Below, one piece after another: positions 23,988-34,600 of a stretch of DNA of 64,000 nt. The position numbers and the translations under genes were made by a program. Origin of the DNA: Eudorina sp. 2006-703-Eu-15 (lineage: Eukaryota; Chlorophyta; Chlorophyceae; Chlamydomonadales; Volvocaceae); assembly GCA_003117195.1 (NCBI GenBank), contig BDSI01000003.1, forward strand, positions 1,416,491-1,480,490, read 5' to 3'. Each line of letters starts with the position of its first letter. Within the stretch, counting starts at the first letter, position 1. The notes beneath the pieces were generated by a model that saw only the letters and a list, made by a program, of their open reading frames with translations, was not told the DNA's origin and searched no databases.

Positions 23988-26260
23988 TTAGGCCGTAGGC
24001 GTCGTATTCTTCCTGCCCGCCTCGCATTTGATTTCATAGTTGTACAAAGAAAGGCCACAACGCCTAGCCGCAGCAGCGTGTTTTCAGGACGGCTCCCATT
24101 TTCGGTTCGTTGTACGTGCGATCCGTACATGCGATCCGTACAAGCAGTCAAATAGACCCTCCAGTTCATTCACAGATTGACTTTGGAAAACGCAGTGAGG
24201 TGTCGTGCCGTGCACGAGCAGGCAGGGATGTTCGATGTCGAGGTCGCATTGACGCGCAGGCAGCGGCGCAGGCAGCGGCGCAGAGGGGGACTGATGAGTG
24301 ATGGCGGAGTTCCTGCACGCTTCGGCGGAGGGGTCGGGGGCCCGCAACAAAAGCGTGCGGGAGGGCATATCAGGAATTTGGCATGTGTTTCTTGTGCGGG
24401 CGCTCGTCCGCTTGGCTGTCGTAGGGTCTGTCACGGCTTTTGGTTGGCTGGTGATTTGTCTGCCAGGGTCAACCTTGTAGTGTTGCCGCTGTTGGCCGAT
24501 GGCTGTACGCGCCGCTCGCGAATGGCTGTGACGGGTTCGGAACACGGCTGTTATGGACGCAGCTGCTGCTGCTGGTCCGTATCCCGATATGGCCGTACCC
24601 TACCTTGACAGCCTCGTCACCAGTGCTACTGCCCGCGACCGGATGCGGATGTGCTGCTGCTGCGGACGTCGAGCTGCTGGTTGCCGTGCTGCGTGGTTGC
24701 GGTGCTGCGTCAATGAGCAATCGAGTACCGTAACGCTGCGTGGCTGAGTGGTGGAGGAGGCGTGATACTGGGGTGTGGTGGGGTAACCGGGTTTAAAACG
24801 GTGGGGCTAGGTGCAGTACTAATTAGGTTGATCGCTGGCTGCTACAGCCACCGGGCAACGCCTGTGCCGTACATCGCGGTGCATCAGGGGCCATCTGCAG
24901 CGACGCGGGCGACCACATGGGGGCGGCGCTGCGCTGCGCTGCACTGTTCTGCACGGCGCTGCGCTGCATGGAGGATGGGACCCCGTGCCCGTCGGTAAAC
25001 GCACCCGTTTCGGTCCGGTCCGGTATCCAGCGTGAACGAGCGGGATGAAGGATTGAGTTACACGCTTACACCCCAGAGAGGGAACAACCCAGGGCCCTGC
25101 CTGGACCGCCCGCCCTCCCGACCTTGAGCCCTGACTCATGGGCCGTACCCTCCTGAATACACACAGGCGGAGGTGGGCGGATTTCCCGCAACACACATCA
25201 ACAGACCCGGTTCCCTACACACACGATTAACTACACACACGGTTTCCTACATATACACACGCGCTGGGTTGCCCGTTTCCTGCCGGGTCTTGTTTTGTTC
25301 AGCAACTCTTGTCGGTGGTGGCGCGGCTGCATTGTTGCTGCTTTCATGTTTTCCAATACGCAGGTTAATCTGGTAAGTATGTTGGTCCTTGGTTCGGGTC
25401 GGGCGAGCTTCTTTTTTAAACACACGCGCCACGCGCGGGTGTGTGTCGGCAGCCGCCCCCGAACACAGCGACACCCGGTTGCACGTGCGATGGGCTGCAC
25501 GGTGGATGAAGGCCCATACACACTACTGTGGTTGCCTGCACACCCTGAAAAGCCACAGCCGCTGCGCCGGCAGTCAACGACGGATCAACGACTCTTGCCG
25601 GAGATGAGATCAAAATCAGGGTGAGATCAGGAGAGATCTCCGCCTCGCAGGATCGTTGCCACGTCCGCGCGTACGGCAGCCGCCAGGCCCCCGAACGGTA
25701 CCTGATGCCGAGAGCGGTGCTACTGCCCGCGTCCGTGCTCTCCATCGGCGGGTAACCGCCCTGTTGCTGTCTGCCGGCCCGCCTGCCGGCCCATCCGCCA
25801 GCCCGTCTGCGCGACAGACCGTGCAGCATCTCCGCAGCCGCCTGCCACTCAGCCTCCACACAGCAGTTAAGGGATGGTTTACCTGCCCGCCCTCCCCGCA
25901 GCCCGCCCTCGCCCCGGCCCACGGCTCGGCCCACGGGTCCCGCACGCACACCACTCAGTACTCCGCGGCTGCTGGTCGAACCACCGAGGCGCTATCCCTT
26001 GATGTACGACAACTCAATCTAAACAGAGGGGCACGGATACACGCTCGCGTGTGAGCTTGCATCCCCTGGTGTGTGTGCGCCGTTCGACCGCCCCCAGTAC
26101 CCGCCTTAGGGAGGGGAGCGGACGGGTCCGCGCCAGCACAGCACAGGTCCCACACAATCCCGCCTTCCCCCCACTCCGCAGCAGCTCAACCCACTCGCAG
26201 CTGCCTCCCCGACTCCGCACAGAGCAGCGGACACGAATCCGACGGTTCAGCTTCCCCGGG
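23988..26260. other. intergenic stretch between convergent genes
   Basis: This separates the gene ending at 23987 (+) from the one ending at 26261 (-). It holds a repeated ATGCGATCCGTACA pair near 24120-24145, a GCTGCGCTGCACTG-type tract around 24930-24970, and one reverse copy of the interspersed repeat family A at 25389-25425. Open frames present are short and without motifs. Confidence 0.4.
25389..25425 (-). repeat. interspersed repeat family A (reverse copy)
   Basis: The reverse complement reads GTGTTTAAAAAAGAAG followed by CTCGCCCGACCCGAACC, the family A pattern seen also at 29951, 29988, 32026, 33256, 43527 and 60017. Confidence 0.6.
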
Positions 26261-27022
26261 TTACGCTCCCACGCCCGCCGCGGCTGACTTGGCGGCGGCC
26301 GCGGCGCCCGCAGCGCCCTGCGCCTCGCTCTTGGCGCCTCGCGCTTCCAGGCAAGCCAGCAGCGGCACCGCCTGCCCGTCCAAGAGGTCACTGATGCCCA
26401 TATCGCCGACGCTGAGACTCCGTACAAGGCCGTACGGTACGGCGTCCAGCTGGCCGAGCAGTTCGCCGTACACGGTGGCGTCGTCCAAGTTAGACCAGCG
26501 CTCCAGGTCCGCTAGCCGGATGCGCTGACCGTGAAAGAAGCCCACCAGCGGTGCAACAGGGTACTTGCTCGCGAGGCCCAGGCTGGCTTTGATGAGCAGG
26601 GAGAGCGTCTTCTGGGGGGGCTGTTTGCGAGGTTCGTCGGGGGCGGCGGCCGAGGCATCCGCCACGAGCTGCGCCAACCGGTCGGATGCCTTGAAACTTC
26701 GGAGCTGCGGGGCGCCGCTTGTTGGTGTGGCGTTCAAGGATGACGCCTCCGCGAGCTCCCAGCCGACGAGGACGTTAGTGGCCTGAAGGTACGCCGCAAC
26801 ATCGGGTCTCCCGGTCGCCAATGCGAGGCTGTTCTTGACGCGAAAGCTAACGGGCACCGCTTTTTTAGCGGCTTCAGAAGCCGAAACTTCTGCTTTCAAG
26901 GAATCTTCGAGCTGCGCTGCCTTGACGTTGCCGATGCACTGGTACAAGATGGTCAGAGGACTGTTGGAAAGCGCGTCATAAAAGCGGCTACCATGAATGT
27001 GAAACCGGACCTTTCTCAGCAT
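26261..27022 (-). CDS. probable mitochondrial ribosomal protein uL10m
   Basis: A single open frame of 253 codons starts at an ATG in good context (ACCAAAATG). The order of elements fits the uL10 family. A basic N-terminus (MLRKVRFHIHGSRFYDAL) could be a mitochondrial presequence. It is followed by SPLTILYQCIGNVKA, VPVSFRVKNSLALATG (the uL10 'FKVVKNTLA' strand) and NVLVGWE. Later come VAPLVGFFHGQRIRLADLER, VYGELLGQLDAV and an Ala-rich tail. uL10 anchors the L7/L12 stalk on the large ribosomal subunit. Mitochondrial rather than plastid placement is inferred from the N-terminus and the divergence. It has no introns, unlike its neighbours, and its codon use is less extreme in the 5' part. A further upstream exon cannot be excluded. 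Confidence 0.6.
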   Translation of the reverse strand: MLRKVRFHIHGSRFYDALSNSPLTILYQCIGNVKAAQLEDSLKAEVSASEAAKKAVPVSFRVKNSLALATGRPDVAAYLQATNVLVGWELAEASSLNATPTSGAPQLRSFKASDRLAQLVADASAAAPDEPRKQPPQKTLSLLIKASLGLASKYPVAPLVGFFHGQRIRLADLERWSNLDDATVYGELLGQLDAVPYGLVRSLSVGDMGISDLLDGQAVPLLACLEARGAKSEAQGAAGAAAAAKSAAAGVGA

Positions 27023-27557
27023 TTTGGTTGCTCGCGGTAGCAGTTATCGTCGGTGAACAAGGCAGTGCAAGTTCGCGACATCGGCACCCAAACGCAGCTA
27101 TCGCATGGGAATCTGGCGTGAGCAAAGTACTTATTGAAGAGGTCGTAATGATGTCCATGATCGGCAATCCATATGGCCTCAGTTGGCACCATTCCGGTTT
27201 CCGTTAATTCAACGGCCGATCGCCGAGGGCGCCTGTGCACGTGGCTACATGCGTAGAGCTACATTCAGGACGAGCCATGGAGAAATAATTCCATCCTCTT
27301 GGTGGCTGCCTTGGTGAAGCCTCTAAACAAGGACCACATGTTTCACCGGGACCCGACTTCCCACGGGACGTCGTCAGATATACTGAGTGGAGCTGAGAGA
27401 AACAAGGGACCTCCTCACCCCTAGGCATCACTGAGAGCCCCACATTGTTACAATAGACATCCAATATGCGTTGCACTTGCAAGGCGTCTAGCATGTCACC
27501 CGTTCGTCCGTTGAATCGGCCGATCGCTACCGGAATGTCGTGCACCGATGACGGCAC
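27016..27557 (-). CDS. two overlapping unrecognised open frames, possible gene fragment
   Basis: A frame at 27557-27204 (118 codons, PVAIGRFNGRTGDMLDALQV and several Cys) and one at 27240-27016 (75 codons, EAIWIADHGHHYDLFNKYFA and CDSCVWVPMSRTC) overlap by about 37 bp in different phases. Both have balanced, protein-like composition, unlike the GC-driven shadow frames elsewhere. A single frameshift or a short intron would join them into a product of about 180 residues. The second frame ends across the start codon of the uL10m gene. I do not recognise the family. It may be a decaying gene or the 5' part of a transcript running into uL10m. Confidence 0.3.
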
Positions 27558-27559
27558 GG

Positions 27560-28325
27560 CAATTCTGTGGCGCCGTCAACCGACAGCTGGTGGACGCCTC
27601 AGTCAGGTTAACAGCTCTACGCCCAGACGCGCGAAGCTCGGTAGCAGCTTAACACTTCAGCAGGATATATCAGCCGGAAGATCCCCAGAATCCCCATCCG
27701 GGGAATACCCTGTGGCAGGATATGTGCCGAGCCGTCATCGGGCCCTGACAGGAACGCGCAGCAAGCGCATCCCCTAGAACACGTCGCTCAGCCACTGAGA
27801 CGAGCACCGAATGGGGACCGAGTACACGCAAAACCGCGCTTAGCTACGCACATCAACCCGCGCAGGTCACGGGGACTAAGCCACCGGATGTCCTTTATCA
27901 CTCAATATCTTACAGTGGACCCCACGGGTCATCGTGTTGTACAAACCGACGGGCCAGCACGCACCCTCGCACGATCGCATGACAAGCCAATGCCGTATCC
28001 TAGCGTACATGCCCTGTCCACACAACTCCTCCACAGCCCCGGCTCTTCGTCAACAGGACCTCCACATCTTGCGACGCGGCGCGCCGGCGGGCGTTCCCCG
28101 TCACCAACCTCCGTACAGTCCTTTGCTGGGCCTAGCAGGTCGGCCGCGACTTTGCAGTCCTGGGCATTTCTCGAGTTCCCCTCACCAACAACCAACAACC
28201 AACAACCAACTCAATGCTTGTCCTGCGCCCACTTTGCTGTACCGAGCCGTAGCCAATAAGCTCTAACTGACTCTGCCCAAGCGTAGAAGTACAAAATCTG
28301 CTGCAACTCTGCCTCAAGTCGTAAC
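27560..28325. other. intergenic stretch, no gene supported
   Basis: Only short frames occur. An AACCAACAACC repeat lies at about 28187-28210. The 3' UTR of the R3H/G-patch gene probably ends at the right edge. Confidence 0.4.
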
Positions 28326-28330
28326 TTACA
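28326..28330 (-). terminator. UGUAA poly(A) signal of the R3H/G-patch gene
   Basis: TGTAA on the minus strand, 358 bp past the stop codon at 28688. No nearer copy was seen. Confidence 0.45.
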
Positions 28331-28617
28331 GGCGCCGCTGGCAGTACATTCCATGCTGACGAAGTGAGTTGTCGTACTCCGTGCGCCCACCCGCAGCGGC
28401 AACAATCGGTGTTCGGTGACGATAGGGGACGGTGCGCGGTACGTCATACGCAATCTGGCGGCCTGGCGGCGGGGTCGGCTGTCCACGGCAGCGCGCCGCA
28501 GCCCGCAGGCAGGCACGTGACCCACATCCAACCCGTGGGACAATCTAACTGATCTAACCGAAGGGTCATCAGCTCGTCCATCCAGTGAAGCCCCCCGCAG
28601 CACCTCGGCCGCGTCGT

Positions 28618-28680
28618 CACCACCTACCTACCACCTACCACCTACCACCTACCTACCACCTACCACCACCTACCTACCCA
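28618..28680. repeat. CCTACCACCTA microsatellite
   Basis: Mixed CCTA and CCACCTA units run in tandem just downstream of the R3H/G-patch stop codon, within the likely 3' UTR. Confidence 0.9.
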
Positions 28681-28687
28681 GGTCCGC

Positions 28688-31600
28688 TCATCCATCCGCC
28701 CCCAGCCCCAGGCTGCGAGGCCGCAGCACCGCGCGCAGCGGCTCCGATCGCCCCTGCCGCGCCCGGCCCAGACCGTCGCCTTGAGACCAACCCATCCGCG
28801 CCATCAGCCGGGAACCGATGCCTGGCGTCGGTTGTCGGTTAGTTGGTTGTTCCAGTCGTTGGAAAAACAGGGAACGAGACACCCGGAGGGGTCAATGTCG
28901 TGCGCGAGACGGCAACAATGAGTCAGGCCCCAGGGAGGGAGAAGCGGATATCCGTTTGTACGGCGGCGAAGATCAGCAGAATCGAATACGGGTATGATGT
29001 CGTACTGAGGTACGACAGCGTCGTGGCTTCATGCGGATTGTATGGGGGTCTGCCGGGACGCAGGTTGGACACAAAATTCAGGATCCTGGATCCACGATCC
29101 AGCTGCACCCCGCGCCACAGCTGCACCCCGCGCCCAGTCCGCTGGCAAGAAGCAAACCCACCTGTGCCAAAGCGCTCGAAGGACGCGAACTCGTAGCTGA
29201 GGGCGGCGGGCGCCACCTGCGGCGCCGAAGCCGGTGACTCGCCGCGCGCGCCCGCCGGCAGCTGCGCCGCGGCGCCCCGCCCCGACGTGGTTGGCTGCCC
29301 TCCCTGCTGCTGCTGCTGCTGCTGGCGCTGCTGCCGCCGGGCCTCCTTGGCCGCCTTCTTCGCGGCCGCTTTGGCCTGTGGGGTGGGCAGGCAAGCGCGC
29401 ATGCGTATGCCGTACCGTACACATCCACCGGACTTGGGCCGCAGTTGGGACCTTGGTGCACGACTCCACGACTTTTCGCCGGTAGGTTCACACCGCAGCG
29501 CCCACGCACGCACGGTGTCGCGCATGTTCCGGAACCACCACCCTGCCGGACGGACCTCGACCCGATGATCACCGTACGTACGGGGGGTGGGTGCGTCGAC
29601 GGCTCGACGGCTCGACGGCTCGACGGCTCGACGGCTCGACGGCTCGCTCTATTCGAAGCCTCCGGGGACCAACAGGGCAGCGTCAGGGCAGCCGACGCAA
29701 GTACGCAACCAACCACCCGACAAACCCGAGGATCGCGAAGGAGGACAGCCGCGCCGCACGACACACGCATGGCGACAGAGCTGCTCTCGTGTGTAAGAGG
29801 ACTGAGCCGCGAGAGGGTACGAGTCCAGCCCGACAGTCGATGTTGGGATGACGGCACACGGAACCAAAGTCCGCCTGGTAACGGTTGCATCAAAATAAAA
29901 AACCGGAACCCCAATGTCCGATAACGGTTACTACCACCAACAGGGCACCCGTCGTGTGTTTAGATAAGAGACACGCCCGACACGCTCGTGTGTGTTTAGA
30001 ATTGCAACCCGCCCGCCCGCCCTCGTGTGTGTGTTTTTTAGTGTGTTCAAAAAAGGAGCAGCCGAGAGAAGCGTCTCTGTGTGTTCATGGCAGTGAGAGC
30101 CCCGCCCGACACGCCCGAGCGTGTTTTTGTGTACTGTGTGTGAGAAGCCCCCGATGTGCAGACCCCGCACCTGTTGTGCCGTACGGCCCAGCTCGCCTCC
30201 CGCCGCGGGCGCTGCCGTCCCCATGCCCGCAGAGTAGTTGGAAGCCGCCGCCGGTCCCGCCGGTGCAGCAGCGGCCTCCCGCCCTCGGCCGTTGCGCCGC
30301 CGCGCGCCGCCGCCGCCGCCCTTTCCTCTCTGTGCCGTCCGCCCACGCCGCTGTCCGCCAGGGGCCCCATCTTCGTCCTCATCACCCGCCGTACGACCGC
30401 TCGTACCTGCCTCAGCCCCGAGACCTGCATCCTCCAGTCCATCCTCCTCTTCCTCCTCACCATCGTTGTCACCGTCGTCATCATCATTATCGCCCGGCGG
30501 GAGTGGTTCCGGAGCTGCCGTACCGCCGAGGACGAAGCCCAGGCCGGCGCCGCCGAGGCGCCAGGGCTCCGTCCATGTCGCGCCGCTTGCGGCGCCCCCG
30601 CCGGCGACCGCCTGCCGCTCCTCCGTGTCGTACCCAGGTCCCAGGCAGAAGTGCGCGCGAAAGTACGACACGCCGCCGGATGAGACCACCGGACGGCCGC
30701 CGTCAGCCGCCGCCTCCGCCTCCTGCTGCTGCTCCTCCTCCTCCGCGGCGGCGGCGGCGGCGGCGGGGGCGGTGGCGGCGGCGGCGGCGGCGGCAGAGCC
30801 TACCAGCGGCTCCGGAGGCGGCACGAGCGGCGCAGCGGAACCGCGGTGCGCGGCGTGGCGGTGAAGCCCGAGGCCCGGGCACGCCGGCCGCTGCCCCTCC
30901 TCCTGCTGCTGCTCCTCCTCCTGCTGGGTGTGAGCCCTGAAGAGGCCCGCCGATGGGCAGCGACACGGGCCAGAGGCCCTCAGCGCTGTCCGCCGAGGTC
31001 GGTGGTCCTACTCCAAATCCCAAACTCACCGCAGGTCATAAGGCCCCCATGGCCCCTTGCTGCCCGACACATCTGCCGTACAGTGTCTGCGGCCGTGACA
31101 GCGTCGCGGCGTCAAACCCTCACCCTGTCAGCCCCCGCCCCGGCAGGTCCCCCGGATAGCGGACACCCGCCATCGCAGCACGGACAGCTGAGTGTGGGCA
31201 GACACCATGAATCCGAATCCGGATCCAGATCCAGACCCAGACACAAGAATCCATGTAGCGGTCCACCCTTCGATATCCCCTGCCCTCCAGTTTGGCAGTC
31301 AGCTGAGCTCATCCTCGCCTACCAAATTCAGGTCCCTCTCTCCCTCTCCCTCTCCCTCTCCCTCTCCCTGCCTCACCGGAAGCCCAGGCCGCCGAACGCC
31401 GCCGCCAGCCACTCCCGCTGCGCGTCCATCACCCCCAGCCCGAAGTGCTGCTCCGCCTCCTCCGCCGCCAGCGCCTGCTCCCGGTCCTCCAGCCCCTCCG
31501 CCAGCGCCTGCTCCCGGTCCTCCAGCCCTCCCGGCGGCGCATCGACCGCCACGGCGGCCGCCCCCGCCGCACCCGCATCCGTTGGTCTTCCCCCAGCAAC

Positions 31601-34600
31601 GGCTGTAGCACCAACGGCGGCTGCAGCAGCAGGCGCCGATGCGGCGGGCGTGCCGTGGCGAGGCGTGCCGCCAACGCCCCCGCCGCTGGCGTCGTCGCCG
31701 CCATCCCCGCCAGGGCTACTGCTGCTGCCGCCGTCGCCGCCGCCAGCGCCCTGGAGACCTCGGGCCGTTCGCGGACCCGGACCCGCACCCAGACCCGCGC
31801 GCATCGGTGGGTGGATCACCACGCCGCCTCCGCCGCCGCCGCCCCCAGCCGCCGCCGCCGCCGCCGCCGCCGTGACCGCGCCGGCGGCGGCCGCGGGGTC
31901 CATGGCGTCCATGGCGGCCGCCGCGGGGTCCAGGGGCGGTTCGTCGTGTTGGACCCCGCTGCGGACGAAGGCAACGGGCTGGCTGTAGCTGCCGGTGCGG
32001 CCCTGCGGAGAGGCCCGCGGCATGCGCGTGTGTTTAGAGAAGAGGCCCGCCCGACCCAAACCAAGGACGTGTGTGTGCATGTGTGGTTAGCGAGGGACTG
32101 CGCGCGTGTGGTGTGAATGTGTATTTGTGACTGCTCGCATTTCTGACCGGGCGGGTTAGCCGCCAGCCCTAAGAAGATGACCGAAGCCGAAAACGCAAGA
32201 CGTACCTTGACAGGCCGTCTGCCCCTCCCCGGCTGCCCCTCCTCGCGAGCTAACAAGAAATTCTGGCTTGCCTACGTCTTTGTCATAACAATGAAGCCAT
32301 GTTGTCTTCATAACAATGAAGCTTTGTCTATGTCGTTGTCTTTGTCCACAGACAGCGTACGAGTCGGAAGTGCGACGCTCTGACAGCGACACAAGCGCGC
32401 GTCCCGTTGACCCTCCAACCCCCTAACGGTCACACCAACGACACATGTCGTACCATAACATGCGCTTACGGCCACCACGACCATAACACCACTGCGCCCC
32501 GGCGCGCAATGTGTCGTACCGTGCCGTACCTTCCCGCGGCTCTGGATGCCCGGCGTCGCCCCGCCCCGTCCCGCCGCCGGCTGGGGCGTCGCGGCGGCGG
32601 CGCCGCCGCCGCTGGCCCGGCCGTGCTTCCTGCCCCGCCGCGCCGCCGCCACGGACGCCGGCGTGACGTCCTGCAGCGCCATGCCGACCGGACCGATGCC
32701 CGCGCCCGCCGCGGCGCCCCGCTGCTGCCGGGCCACCTCCGCCGCCACTATCTTCTCAATCTGCGACGCAGCCGTCGGGGCGAAGAGCCGGGGCCGGGCA
32801 GGGGCAGGCAAGGGCCGGCTGCGGCAGTCAGGGGCAGGTCAGGGGCATTCGGAAGGGGGGAGAGGGAAGAGGGGCAATGGGCGAACCCGCGAAGGGCTCG
32901 AGTGGTGCGCGCATACGTGTTTGTGTTTGTGTGTGTTAAAGAGAACTGAGCCGCGAGAAGTGAAGTCCAGCGCAGTAGCCGATGGTGGCGACGGAAACAG
33001 AGGATACCCGGAACCCGCCCGAATTACCGAAAACCGTGACGGAAGTGACCGGTGAGGGCGTAGCAGGCGATACATACGTTGACGGAGCCGCCGGATGTAG
33101 CGTCCGTGAGCGACAGTTGACCGAGGCGGGCGCGTGTGTGTGTGTGTGTGTGAATCGTTACGTATCTGCCGGGCCGACGCTGGCCGGGGGCGCTAACCCG
33201 CCCCATTCGGGAGACCGCCGAAGCACTCCTCTGATGAGGAGGGGCGTAGTCCACTTTGTGTGTGTGTGTTCAGCAGACAAACCCGTCCGACCCAAACCGG
33301 TCACCACTAAACTGCCGCGTGTGTGTATGCGGCGTAGGCGCGGGGACGGCTCTGGGGCCTCATCACCTTGGCGTGGGTGGCCTCGTCCGGCGCCTTGGTC
33401 CGCCCAGTGGGCTGCAGCAGCAGGAACTTGCGCTTGCTGGTCCCCTGAGGCGGGCACACACACACACACGGAGGGGGGAGGGGGGAAGGGGGAGTACAGG
33501 TAAGATGCTTCGACTTCTCAAGCGAAGCACAGGAAGCGAAGCATAGCGGAGCGAAGCGTAGTGATAGGATAGTTATTGCGAACGAACTGCCTTGGTGCGT
33601 GGAAGCAGGGGCTGTGGGGCGTTGGCCGCGGGTTGGGGACGAGACGAGGCGGACGGGTTGGGGACGAGACGAGTTGGGGACGAGACGAGTTGGGGACGAG
33701 ACGAGGGGGACGAGGGGTGCGGCGGCGCGGCAAAACGAACACGTCCGGAGGGCTTTTCTTAGACCGAGGCTGGCGCCCCATCGCTGATGATGGTGCCGCC
33801 GACACATGATGCAACCTTCCGATGCCCCTCGAGACGGGCCGTGGCCGGCTCTACACCGGTCCCGCGGGCCGCCAACGTTGCCCCTCCCACCCCACAGCAG
33901 CAGCAGCAGCAGCAGCGCAGTTTAAATCTGTCTACCAATGCCCCATACCCCCTCCCACCCCCTGACCTCCGCCCGTGGAGCAGCGCTGCAGCGGGCATGC
34001 TGCAGCGGGCAGCGAGCCGCCCCCCACCCCGCACGAGTACGACCCGCCCTCCCACCTGTACGGAATGCTTCAGGCCGTACACGCCCGCCAGCGACTGCGC
34101 CACTGCGATGCCGTGGGGTCCCATCGGATCCAGCGCCAACACGTCGCCGTCGCCCGACACGAAGTCCGCGATCTGCTCCGCGACGCGTTCGACGTCGAAG
34201 CCGCGAACCGCCTCCCGCGCCGCGCGCTTCGCCTGCGAGGGCGGCGGCGCGACGCGACAACGACTTGCAAAACGTGATCTGCGGCGACCAACCCCCGCTC
34301 TCAACCTCCCCTCCGCCGCACAGACAACCCCCCCTGGGGCCTTATGGCGGGCGCCGGCTCTCGTCTGGTACGGTACTGGGTACTGGGTACTGGTACCTCA
34401 CCTCCCCCGGCTCCACCGGCCCTACTCCCTCCATTGGACAATGCGAACCTGCCGTTCTCTGCCCTGCCGCGTTCATCTTCCCCCACTCCCGGGCCGTCAC
34501 ATAAGGCACGCACTAATCACCAGCCCCACCGGCCCCCCGCGCCGCGGCCGCGGCCGCACACTGCCAGACAGGCCCCCCCGCCGCCACCTCGCCCACCCCC

